Part shown: piece after piece, positions 15,758-23,563 of the stretch
Position numbering within the stretch: the stretch's first letter is position 1
Layout of the letters: the number at the start of each line of letters is the position of its first letter
Assembly: GCA_044375625.1 (NCBI GenBank)
Contig: JBILMH010000016.1
Span: 1 to 31,252, forward strand
DNA: 31,252 nt
Origin: CAISOG01 sp044375625
GTDB lineage: Bacteria; Pseudomonadota; Alphaproteobacteria; CAISOG01
Direction of reading: 5' to 3'
The notes under the pieces: generated by a model
The model's database searches: none
What the model was told of the DNA's origin: nothing
What the model saw: the letters and a program-made list of their open reading frames with translations, nothing else
Made by a program: the position numbers and the translations under genes

Positions 15758-17257
15758 GTGAGCTTAATCAATACGCCCCCCCTGTCCAATTCTGATTTGA
15801 TGCCTGATGCTTCTATTGTGCCGCAATTGGCCAAGGCGCGGGTGATGGTGGTTGGTGATTTAATCGTGGATCGCTTTGTTTACGGCCATGTCGATCGCCT
15901 GTCGCGTGAGGCGCCCATTCCCGTGATGGTGGTGGAGCATGAAAAAACCATGTTGGGTGGCGCTGGCAATCTCGCCCGCAATCTGCATACGCTGGGCGCA
16001 AGGGTAACGGTAATTGGGGTTGTTGGCGACGATACAACCAGCGATCAATTGATGGGTTTGTTAAAGGAATGCTGCGACGAAACGGTGTTGCAATCTATCG
16101 ATGGTTGGCAAACCCCCCTGAAGTTGCGGATGATGGTGGGGCAACAGCAACTGGCACGCATTGACTATGAAAAGGTGCAACCCCTGTCGGATCAGCAGGA
16201 ACAGGCGATGGCGGCCGCTGTCACCAAACATTTGCCCGACCAAGATGTGCTGTTGCTGTCGGATTACGGCTTAGGGCTGCTTAGCCCGACGCTGTGTCAA
16301 CGGTTGATTCAGGCTGCACGGGATGCGGGCAAGCCGGTGTTGGTTGACCCCCGCCAATCGGATTTTTCCGCCTTTCGCGGGGCAACCTTGGTTAAGCCGA
16401 ATCGCACCGATCTGTTGGCCGCCGTGCGCCATGTCCCCACCCTGTGCCAGTCGGGCGATTCGCTGCCACAACAGGCTCAGGCGTTACAACAAGCCTATCA
16501 GATTGATAACATTCTGTTGACCCTGGGGGATCAGGGGATGATTCTGTGTCAGGGCGACGCACCCCCCGCGACTTTCCCAGCCTATCGCCGCGAAGTTTTT
16601 GACGTGTCAGGCGCGGGCGATACGGTGTTGGCGGTGTTGGGCGCGGTGTTGGGCAGCGGTCACGACCTGAAAAAAGCCGCCAGTTTGGCCAATCTTGCCG
16701 CCAGTTTGGTGGTGGCCAGACGGGGGACGGCGGTGGTTAGCCCCGGTGAATTGTTGGTGGCGATTTCGGAATTGGCGGGGCAGAATACTCAAAGCAAGAT
16801 TATGACATTGTCGCAGATGGCTGGTCAGGCCGCCGAATGGCGTGAACAAAATTTGGTGGTCGGCCTGACCAATGGCTGTTTTGATTTGTTGCATCCTGGC
16901 CATATTGCCTCGATTACCGCCGCCAAACAGCAATGTGATCGCCTAATCATCGCCCTGAACAGCGATAGTTCGGTTAAGCGGCTTAAGGGGGAAAGCCGCC
17001 CCATCCAATCGCAATTGGCGCGGGCGGTGGTGTTATCAGCCCTGGCCAATGTTGATGGCGTGGTCATTTTTGATGAGGATGCCCCCCTGGCCGTTTTGGA
17101 TGCGATTAAGCCCGATATTTATTGCAAGGGTGAGGATTATCGTGACAAAAAAATCGCGGAATTTGACTTGGTCGAATCCTATGGCGGCCGTATCTATCTG
17201 ATTCCAATGGTGCCAGGTTTTTCCACAACCTCTACAGTGGCGCAAATGGCGGCGTAG
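15758..17257 (+). CDS. hldE: Bifunctional heptose-7-phosphate kinase / heptose-1-phosphate adenylyltransferase HldE
   Basis: HldE makes ADP-heptose for the LPS inner core. Residues about 20-330 are a PfkB/ribokinase-type kinase (GDLIVDRFVYGHVDRLSREAP, and GAGDTVLAVLG for the anion hole and catalytic Asp). Residues about 360-499 are a nucleotidyltransferase with LTNGCFDLLHPGHI (the HxGH-type motif HPGH) and NSDSSVKRLKG. The length of 499 residues is normal and no domain is broken. The start is GTG with TTTGGAG eight bases upstream. Together with the GT9 gene at 23564 it indicates heptose-containing LPS. Cytoplasmic. Confidence 0.96.
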   Translation: MSLINTPPLSNSDLMPDASIVPQLAKARVMVVGDLIVDRFVYGHVDRLSREAPIPVMVVEHEKTMLGGAGNLARNLHTLGARVTVIGVVGDDTTSDQLMGLLKECCDETVLQSIDGWQTPLKLRMMVGQQQLARIDYEKVQPLSDQQEQAMAAAVTKHLPDQDVLLLSDYGLGLLSPTLCQRLIQAARDAGKPVLVDPRQSDFSAFRGATLVKPNRTDLLAAVRHVPTLCQSGDSLPQQAQALQQAYQIDNILLTLGDQGMILCQGDAPPATFPAYRREVFDVSGAGDTVLAVLGAVLGSGHDLKKAASLANLAASLVVARRGTAVVSPGELLVAISELAGQNTQSKIMTLSQMAGQAAEWREQNLVVGLTNGCFDLLHPGHIASITAAKQQCDRLIIALNSDSSVKRLKGESRPIQSQLARAVVLSALANVDGVVIFDEDAPLAVLDAIKPDIYCKGEDYRDKKIAEFDLVESYGGRIYLIPMVPGFSTTSTVAQMAA

Positions 17258-17394
17258 GGGCATCATTTTGGTTGCTTTGGGATTGGTAACGCCAAAGTCA
17301 CAATTTCGCGCTAAACTGTTACGAAGTTCTGGGATTTCTAAAATAGATTCACGGGCATTCTTTTATCGGCCACACACACACTTTGGGTAAGGTT

Positions 17395-18111
17395 ATGATT
17401 TTAAAAGTCGGTCTTTTGACCCCGCTGTTTTCCCTTGTGATTTTATCGAGTGTGATGGTGGGGGCGGCATCGGCGGGGGGCTATCAAACCCCAATTTACA
17501 CCACCACGGCTCAACCTGTTGGTCAGCAAATAACGGTTCCGCCCGTGGCCAACCGCAACAATCTGCCCGGTCAATCGGGAAAAAATGTGCCCAGCAGCAA
17601 GGACGTTTTTGGACCGACCGAAACGCAGCGGTTAGCGGTGGAGCAGGATTGTCGCAGCGAGGTTGGCAAGCAGTTTCCGAAGTTGCAGGCGAATCAGCCG
17701 GTGTTAAGCGGTATTTGCCAATGCGCGACCAAAAAAATTGCCCAGGCCGATGCCAAACTTAGCCAGGACGATTATGCGCGGTTTTTGAATAAAGATCCCA
17801 GCCTGTTGAACGATCCGCGCTATACCCAGGTGATTATGGAGGTTTCTGAGGCCTGTATAAACCCCGTTTTCCAAAAGGATCCCAGCGTCTTTTTAGACTT
17901 GGGGACACCCAACGGGGGCATGCCATCGGGCGGAACTTATAATTTTGGGGGTAACGGTGCGGCGGGCACGGCAAATGGCACGATTCCACCCGCCCTGTTG
18001 GGGGCTGTGCCTGGCACAGCTGGCGCCAATTCAAGGGTGCAGCCGCAACCTGCGCCGAACACTACCACCGCCCCCGCTAACAGCAACCGCCGCCCCTTTG
18101 TGGTTCGTTAG
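17395..18111 (+). CDS. Secreted cysteine-containing protein of unknown function
   Basis: I do not recognise the family. The protein has a signal peptide (MILKVGLLTPLFSLVILSSV, cleavage near ASA-GGY), so it is exported. The mature part has a Pro/Asn-rich lead, then a compact region with conserved-looking cysteines (EQDCRSEV, GICQCATKKI, SEACINPVF) that could form two disulfides. A Gly/Ala/Pro/Asn low-complexity tail ends in RRPFVVR. ATG at 17395 is preferred because it opens the signal peptide, although GGTAAGG is only two bases upstream. TTG at 17383 is the in-frame alternative. It follows hldE by 137 bases. Confidence 0.6.
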   Translation: MILKVGLLTPLFSLVILSSVMVGAASAGGYQTPIYTTTAQPVGQQITVPPVANRNNLPGQSGKNVPSSKDVFGPTETQRLAVEQDCRSEVGKQFPKLQANQPVLSGICQCATKKIAQADAKLSQDDYARFLNKDPSLLNDPRYTQVIMEVSEACINPVFQKDPSVFLDLGTPNGGMPSGGTYNFGGNGAAGTANGTIPPALLGAVPGTAGANSRVQPQPAPNTTTAPANSNRRPFVVR

Positions 18112-18197
18112 TTTTGGGTCGATTGTGAGTTTGCTCTTCGCATTTTTTATGTAAGAGGGCGGAGGAATAAAAAGACAAGCATCGGTTAGGGCGAAAT

Positions 18198-18285
18198 ACC
18201 CCCCACCGGATCGCTGGCGCGATCCGACTCCCCCGCAGGGGTGGAGTGTTGTTCCCCCTCCCCTGGCGGGAGGGGGTTGGGGGAG
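18198..18285 (+). repeat. Structured intergenic repeat, copy 2
   Basis: This is the inverted-orientation partner of 6847-6938. It contains a perfect seven-base stem GGATCGC (18208-18214) with GCGATCC (18219-18225) and a perfect nine-base stem CCCCCTCCC (18254-18262) with GGGAGGGGG (18268-18276). The 25-base core at 18225-18249 matches copy 1 except at one base. It lies in the 237-base spacer between the convergent secreted-protein and lolD genes and could fold in the 3' ends of both transcripts. Confidence 0.75.
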
Positions 18286-18348
18286 GGGTGGAGTTTTTCC
18301 CTCAGTATTTTTTGTAAGGTGGCAGGGGTGGAGTGTATTCCCACCTCG

Positions 18349-19035
18349 CTAAACCAATCGCCCGTCGGCTAGGCGTTCATGGCGATCCAGCTGGTTGGCC
18401 AGCTCAAGGTTGTGGGTGACAATCAGGGCGGCGGTTTGCCGCTGGTGGCACAGGGTGCGGATCAGGGTGACGATGTCGGCGGCGGTCGCGCTGTCCAAGC
18501 TGCCTGTCGGCTCATCCGCCAACAGGATGGCGGGTTGGTTGGCCAGGGCGCGAGCGATGGCCACCCGTTGCTGTTCCCCCCCCGACAGCTCCGACGGGCG
18601 ATGGTCGGCGCGCGCGCCAAGCCCCACCCGATCCAGCCATTCGGCCGCCTCCGCCCTTGCCTTAGTCGCGCTGACCCCCGCCAGCAGGCGTGGCATCATG
18701 ATGTTTTCCAGCGCGCTGCATTCCGGCAGTAGGTGGTGGAACTGATAGACAAAGCCGATGGCATCGCGGCGCAGGCGGGTACGGCCAGCATCCCCCAGAC
18801 CCGCCGCGCTTTTGCCCGCCACCACCACCACCCCCTCGCTGGGTTTGTCCAGCAGGCCAGCCAGGTGCAGCAGGGTGGATTTGCCACTACCCGATGGGCC
18901 AGTTAGGGCAACGGTTTGCCCGGCATAGAGGGCGAGGTTGACGCCGCGCAACACCTGCACCCGTCCCGCCTGCCGATCGCCTGTGGCGGGGTAACTCTTG
19001 CTGACGTTACGCAGCTCCAAAACCGCATTAGTCAT
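18349..19035 (-). CDS. lolD: Lipoprotein-releasing ABC transporter ATPase LolD
   Basis: LolD powers release of outer-membrane lipoproteins from the inner membrane to the periplasmic carrier LolA. The 228-residue protein has Walker A GPSGSGKST, a Q-loop FVYQFHHLLPE, signature LSGGEQQRVAIARAL, Walker B ILLADEPTGSLD and the H-loop VTHN. The LLPECSALEN segment is typical of LolD rather than a general MacB-type ATPase. It overlaps the upstream permease gene by eight bases, indicating translational coupling, and GGAGG lies nine bases before its start. Confidence 0.95.
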   Translation of the reverse strand: MTNAVLELRNVSKSYPATGDRQAGRVQVLRGVNLALYAGQTVALTGPSGSGKSTLLHLAGLLDKPSEGVVVVAGKSAAGLGDAGRTRLRRDAIGFVYQFHHLLPECSALENIMMPRLLAGVSATKARAEAAEWLDRVGLGARADHRPSELSGGEQQRVAIARALANQPAILLADEPTGSLDSATAADIVTLIRTLCHQRQTAALIVTHNLELANQLDRHERLADGRLV

Positions 19036-20281
19036 TGCGCAACGCCTCCACCGGATCCATGCGCGCCGCCCGCAGCGCGGGGAAAATGGCGGCGATAAAG
19101 GATAGGGCTAAGGCCATGCCGACCACCGACCAGACCTCCCCCCACTCAATCTTGGCGGGCAGCTGGCTTAGGAAATAGATTTCCGCCGAAAACAGGTTGG
19201 TGCCCGTCAGGCTGGATAAGGCCTGGCGAATCGATTCAATGTTGCTGGCAAACAGCACGCCCAGCCCGACGCCCAGGATTGTCCCGCTAACCCCCAGTAG
19301 GGCTCCGTTAAGGAAAAAGATGCGCAAAATCGCCCCCTGGGTCGCGCCCATGCTGCGCAAAATCGCAATGTCCCGCCGCTTATCCTTAACCAGCATCACA
19401 ACGGTGGAGATGATGTTAAAGGCCGCCACCAGGATAATCATGGTCAGGATCAGGAACATGACGTTGCGTTCCACCTGAATCGCGCTGAAAAAGCCTCGGT
19501 TCGCCTCCTGCCAATCAACAATCCGATAATCGGGGGGCAGGGTTTCAATCAATTGGTGTTTGATACGATTCAGCTGGCCAGGGTCGGGCAGCACGATTTC
19601 CACCCCAGTTGCCCGTTCCCCCAGCCGAAAAAACTGCTGCGCGTTGGCCAATGACATATACAGAAAGCTGCTGTCATACTCATACATCCCCACCTCAAAA
19701 ATCCCGACGATGCGAAAATTGGCGATGCGTGGCACGGTGCCAAAGGGCGTCACCTCACCCTTTGGGGCAATCAGGCGCAGGCTATCGCCGACTTTCAGGG
19801 CGTATTTTTCGGCCATGCGTTGCCCGATTAGGACGGTTGCGGAGGCATCCAGCTCTGCCAACACGCCCGATTTGATGTTGTCGGCGATTAAAGCACGGCT
19901 GGACAAATCCTCAAGGCGCATGCCGCGAACCAAACCGCCGCTGGCCTGCCCACCGCTAAGGATCATGGCCTGGCCATCGGCCATCAAATGCACGCCAAGC
20001 GTGGGATCCATCGCCTGAATCTGATCAACCAGGCTGTCGCCATTGTCCAGAAATGGCGCACCAGCGCTTTGCACCATCAGGTGGCCGTTGACGCCCAACA
20101 CCCGCCCCAACAGCTCTGCCCGAAAGCCGTTCATCACCGCCATCACGATAATCAGGGTGGCCACGCCCAACATGATGCCGATTAGGGCAAACCAGGCGGT
20201 CATCGAAATAAAACGGTCGCGCCGCCGTGGCATCAGGTAGCGCCAGGCCAGCATGCGTTCGGGGTAGGAAAAAATGCTCAT
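19028..20281 (-). CDS. Lipoprotein-releasing ABC transporter permease LolC/E
   Basis: This 417-residue permease has the MacB/FtsX layout: an N-terminal helix (LIGIMLGVATLIIVMAVMNG), a large periplasmic domain (about 45-270) and three C-terminal helices (VMFLILTMIILVAAFNII, ILRIFFLNGALLGVSG, VVGMALALSFIAAIF). The opening (ERMLAWRYLMPRRRDRFISM) and MNGFR motif are typical of alphaproteobacterial LolC/E, where one permease usually forms the homodimer, so I do not choose between lolC and lolE. No ribosome site is visible before the ATG. A MITE-like element starts only nine bases upstream and may have replaced the native leader. Confidence 0.93.
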   Translation of the reverse strand: MSIFSYPERMLAWRYLMPRRRDRFISMTAWFALIGIMLGVATLIIVMAVMNGFRAELLGRVLGVNGHLMVQSAGAPFLDNGDSLVDQIQAMDPTLGVHLMADGQAMILSGGQASGGLVRGMRLEDLSSRALIADNIKSGVLAELDASATVLIGQRMAEKYALKVGDSLRLIAPKGEVTPFGTVPRIANFRIVGIFEVGMYEYDSSFLYMSLANAQQFFRLGERATGVEIVLPDPGQLNRIKHQLIETLPPDYRIVDWQEANRGFFSAIQVERNVMFLILTMIILVAAFNIISTVVMLVKDKRRDIAILRSMGATQGAILRIFFLNGALLGVSGTILGVGLGVLFASNIESIRQALSSLTGTNLFSAEIYFLSQLPAKIEWGEVWSVVGMALALSFIAAIFPALRAARMDPVEALRND

Positions 20282-20289
20282 ACAGCTGT

Positions 20290-20442
20290 TTTATAGTTGT
20301 TCCAAATTAGAAATATACAGCCTGCGAAAATGTTACGGGATCGAGAAACGGAGCGGAGTGTACATAGACGTACATGAGCACCGTATCGCAGAAATCGTGA
20401 CATTTGCAGCACTGTAGATTTTTAAAGTGGAATGACTATAGC
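20290..20442. repeat. MITE-like imperfect palindrome of about 150 bases
   Basis: The two ends are inverted copies: TATAGTTGTTCCA near 20292 against TATAGTCATTCCA read backwards from about 20440. The similarity continues inward through GAAATATACAG / AAAATCTACAG, CTGC, AAATGT(T/C)ACG, and a central GTAC-atagac-GTAC (20360-20373). No reading frame of note lies inside. It fills nearly the whole spacer between the divergent lolC/E and pgeF genes. A non-autonomous inverted-repeat element is the best reading; no transposase is in the window. Confidence 0.75.
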
Positions 20443-20447
20443 CGAAG

Positions 20448-21389
20448 ATGCCATCGTGGCATAGGGGGTTTGAGAATGGGGGGTTTGAGAATGGGGCAGG
20501 CGTCTGTTATAGTCGGGGGGTGACGCCATTATTCCCGCCGCCGCCCTTTAAGACCGCCCAATGCCTAAGCGATGCGGTGGTTCCCGTCCGCCACGGCTTT
20601 TTTGGCCGCCAGGGGGGAATTAGCAGCGGCCTGTATGACAGCCTGAATGTGGCGTTGGGCAGCGCGGATGCCGCCGCCGCGGTTGCAGAAAATCGCCGAC
20701 GGGTGGTGGGCGCGCTGGGTGGCGAGCAGGGTGATAGTGGCGATAACGCTGCTGCGCCGCTGGTAACCCTATACCAAACGCACAGCCCCGATGTGGTGGT
20801 GGTGAACAGCGCCAACCCATCCGATTGGCCAGATTATGCCCATCAGGATAGGCCACGCGGGGATGCCCTGATCACCCAAACCCCTGGCCTGGTCATCGGG
20901 GTTTTGACCGCCGACTGCCTACCCCTGCTGCTATATGCGCCCGACATTGCGGCGGTTGCCGCTGTTCATGCGGGTTGGCGCGGCACGTTGGCGGGGGTGG
21001 TGCCCGCGACATTGCAACGGTTGCAGGCGTTGGGGGCAGATCTTAGCCAACTGCGGGCGGCGGCAGGCCCCCATTTGCAGGCCACCAGCTTTCAGGCGGG
21101 GCAGGATCTGCGCGATCAGTTTCTGGCCGCCAATCCCGCCTATGAGGCGCATTTTCAGCCCTGGTCATCGCCCAATCAGCCTGTTGCCGTTCCGTCTGAG
21201 GCAGATAAGTGGCGATTCAACCTATCGGCCGTGGTCAGGGATCAATTGGCGGCGGCGGGCGTGCCCGCGGTGGAGGTATTGCCGCACGATACCTATGGGG
21301 ATAAGACCGATTGGTTCAGCTTTCGCCGTGCCACCCATCGGGCAGAGTCGGACTATGGCCGCCAGGTCGCGGCAATCGCCTTGAGCTAA
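20448..21389 (+). CDS. pgeF: PgeF/YfiH-type multicopper oxidase-fold (laccase-domain) protein
   Basis: This family contains PgeF, a purine-nucleoside or muropeptide-editing enzyme that removes non-canonical L-Ser from peptidoglycan precursors in E. coli. The laccase-domain zinc ligands are visible in RHGFFGRQGG..., TADCLPLLL and AAVHAGWRG, with LLYQTHSPDVVVV between them. The frame starts at 20448, six bases after the MITE-like element. Its first 24 residues include a doubled FENG caused by a 15-base tandem duplication, and similarity to the family begins after them. GTG at 20520 is therefore a credible real start. The gene leads a plus-strand run with prs, rsmC-like and GT9 genes. Confidence 0.85.
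   Translation: MPSWHRGFENGGFENGAGVCYSRGVTPLFPPPPFKTAQCLSDAVVPVRHGFFGRQGGISSGLYDSLNVALGSADAAAAVAENRRRVVGALGGEQGDSGDNAAAPLVTLYQTHSPDVVVVNSANPSDWPDYAHQDRPRGDALITQTPGLVIGVLTADCLPLLLYAPDIAAVAAVHAGWRGTLAGVVPATLQRLQALGADLSQLRAAAGPHLQATSFQAGQDLRDQFLAANPAYEAHFQPWSSPNQPVAVPSEADKWRFNLSAVVRDQLAAAGVPAVEVLPHDTYGDKTDWFSFRRATHRAESDYGRQVAAIALS
20464..20496 (+). repeat. 15-base tandem duplication at the pgeF 5' end
   Basis: The sequence GGGGG-TTTGAGAAT occurs at 20464-20477 and again at 20478-20492 with one extra G, followed by GGGG. It lies just inside or just before the pgeF coding region, depending on the true start, and separates the MITE-like element from the conserved part of the gene. Confidence 0.8.
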
Positions 21390-21461
21390 AAAGATAGACA
21401 ACACCGGCGAACATGGTATGTGTTGCTGCAACAATAACCTTTATTCTAAGTGAAACTTTCG

Positions 21462-22406
21462 ATGAAAATCATTTCTGGCAGCAGCAATCGCCCCCTGGCT
21501 GAGGCAATCTCCAAGCGTTTGGGGCAAGACCTGACCCCCACCAACCTGCGGCGATTTGCCGACAGCGAGGTGTTTGTGGAAATCCAGGAAAATGTGCGCG
21601 GGCAGCAAGTTTTTGTGGTTCAGTCAACCAGCCGACCAAGCAACGATCACCTGATGGAGCTGCTGATCATCCTGGATGCACTGAAACGGGCATCGGCGCA
21701 GCCTGTGGTGGCGGTGATTCCCTATTTTGGCTATGCCCGTCAGGATCGCAAATCGATGCCCCGCACCCCGATTACGGCTAAGCTGGTGGCGGATTTGTTA
21801 ACGGTGGCGGGCGCGCATCATGTGGTAACGGTGGATTTGCACGCCGCCCAGATTCAGGGATTTTTCAACATTCGGGTGGACAATCTGTACGCCGCGCCGC
21901 TATTGGCGCATGATATGCAGGTGCAGTTTAAGGATAACAAGCCCCTGATCGTGTCGCCCGATGTGGGCGGGGTTGTGCGTGCCCGATCCTTGGCGCGCCG
22001 CCTGGATACCGATTTGGCGATTATTGATAAGCGGCGGGAACAGGCGGGCGTTTCCGAAGTCATGAACGTGATTGGCCAGGTTAAGGGGCGCGATTGCGTG
22101 CTGTTGGATGACATGGTGGATACGGCGGGCACATTAGTCAACGCCGCCAATGCCCTGATGGAACAGGGGGCGGCCAGCGTGTCGGCTTATATCACCCATG
22201 GTGTTTTGTCGAACCCCGCCATTGAACGCATCGAAGGTTCGGTTTTGAAACAATTGGTCATTACCGACAGCATTTGCCCAACGCCCGAAGTGCTGGCCTG
22301 CAGCAAAATCCGCATCCTAAGCCTGGCGCCGATGCTGGCGGAGGCGATTCGTCGCGTGCGGGAGCATGAGTCGGTGAGCAGCCTGTTCAACGAAGCGGTG
22401 GTTTAG
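21462..22406 (+). CDS. prs: Ribose-phosphate pyrophosphokinase (PRPP synthase)
   Basis: This enzyme makes PRPP from ribose 5-phosphate and ATP for nucleotide, histidine and NAD synthesis. Visible motifs are the flexible catalytic loop (YARQDRKSMPRTPITAK), the divalent-cation site DLHAAQIQGFFNI, and the PRPP-binding loop CVLLDDMVDTAGTL. The start MKIISGSSNRPLAEAI at ATG 21462 fits the family and has AAGTGA eight bases upstream. GTG at 21450 is in frame and gives four more residues. The product is 314 residues, a normal class I length. Cytoplasmic hexamer by family knowledge. Confidence 0.96.
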   Translation: MKIISGSSNRPLAEAISKRLGQDLTPTNLRRFADSEVFVEIQENVRGQQVFVVQSTSRPSNDHLMELLIILDALKRASAQPVVAVIPYFGYARQDRKSMPRTPITAKLVADLLTVAGAHHVVTVDLHAAQIQGFFNIRVDNLYAAPLLAHDMQVQFKDNKPLIVSPDVGGVVRARSLARRLDTDLAIIDKRREQAGVSEVMNVIGQVKGRDCVLLDDMVDTAGTLVNAANALMEQGAASVSAYITHGVLSNPAIERIEGSVLKQLVITDSICPTPEVLACSKIRILSLAPMLAEAIRRVREHESVSSLFNEAVV

Positions 22407-22417
22407 CGGACGCTGTA

Positions 22418-23563
22418 ATGCTTACTCTGCCCCCCCTGTCGCATGCTGGATCCCTTAAGCCGCTGGTGGAGCTGATTGTTCAGGATTTAGCCGATTGCCG
22501 TGCGGCCATTTGGGTTGGGGAACCCGATGCCGACCTGTCTTCCACTGAGGAAACTGCGGTTGATGCGCGGGGGGATGCAGAATCCGATTCTGACGCGGCG
22601 CCAGAACGGCCTTCAAACTCGGCTGTTGAATTTTTCCATCGCTTTCAGGCGAAGCTGCCAGAATGGATGACGCAAGCGGCGGAACCGCGTTGGCAAAACG
22701 CCGTGCTGGCCTGGCCAAAGGCGCGGGCGGAGGGGATGATGTGGCTGCACCTGCTGGGGGCGCGGCTGGAGGTGGGGGGCAAGCTGTGGGTCTATGGCCA
22801 CAACCGTGGCGGCATCAAAAGCGCGGATCGCGCGCTGGCAGAGGTTTTTGGCAATGCCGAAGTGCTGGCCAGTAAGGCGCACGGCCGCCTGTTGCAGGCG
22901 GTGAAAACCGCGCCAATAGGGCAGGGGGCGTTGGCCGATTGGGTTGAGGCCGTGACGATGACCATTCCTTCCCTGGCAGTTCCCCCCTTGGCCTTTCCCC
23001 CCCTGGCCGCCGACGCTAGCCAGCCAGCCGCGCAACAGCTGACCCTGACCAGCTATCCAGGCTGTTTTGCCCATGGGCGGTTGGATGCGGGAACGGCATT
23101 TTTGTTGGCGCATCTACCGGCTTTTGCGGGCGATCAGCGGGTGTTGGATTATGGCAGTGGCGTTGGCGTGATTGCGGCCGCGTTGCGTGCCCGCCAGCCT
23201 AAACAGCGCCTAACCCTGATTGATATTGACAGCCTGGCGCTTCAGGCCGCCGCCGTCAACCTGCCTGATGGTCATGGCTTGGCCACGGCCACCCTGCTGC
23301 ATGGTGACCGCCTGGATGCGTTGGATCTGCATCAGCGCTTTGATGCTATTGTCAGCAACCCGCCGATTCACCAGGGCGCAGCGCAAAGCATGGATGTGTT
23401 GGCACGATTGATTGCCGATGCCCCCCGCTTTTTGTCCCATGGCGGCGCGCTGTATCTGGTGATGCAGCATCGATTGAACTTGGCGCCCCTGTTGCAAACG
23501 CGTTTTGAGCATGTTGAGCTGTTGGCGTCCAATGACCAGTACAAATTGTGGCGGGCGTGCTGA
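22418..23563 (+). CDS. RsmC-like 16S rRNA guanine-N2 methyltransferase
   Basis: This 381-residue protein ends in an MTS-type SAM methyltransferase domain: motif I VLDYGSGVGVIAAAL, acidic LTLIDIDSLAL, and catalytic FDAIVSNPPIHQGA. RsmC methylates G1207 of 16S rRNA and RlmG acts on 23S; both share the NPPFH-type motif, here NPPIH. The N-terminal half is a degenerate Rossmann-like domain, as in RsmC (LWVYGHNRGGIKSADRALAEVFG is the typical YGxNxxGxxS segment). An acidic Ser/Asp-rich insert lies at about 45-70. It starts 11 bases after prs and abuts the next gene. The exact rRNA target is unproven. Confidence 0.85.
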   Translation: MLTLPPLSHAGSLKPLVELIVQDLADCRAAIWVGEPDADLSSTEETAVDARGDAESDSDAAPERPSNSAVEFFHRFQAKLPEWMTQAAEPRWQNAVLAWPKARAEGMMWLHLLGARLEVGGKLWVYGHNRGGIKSADRALAEVFGNAEVLASKAHGRLLQAVKTAPIGQGALADWVEAVTMTIPSLAVPPLAFPPLAADASQPAAQQLTLTSYPGCFAHGRLDAGTAFLLAHLPAFAGDQRVLDYGSGVGVIAAALRARQPKQRLTLIDIDSLALQAAAVNLPDGHGLATATLLHGDRLDALDLHQRFDAIVSNPPIHQGAAQSMDVLARLIADAPRFLSHGGALYLVMQHRLNLAPLLQTRFEHVELLASNDQYKLWRAC

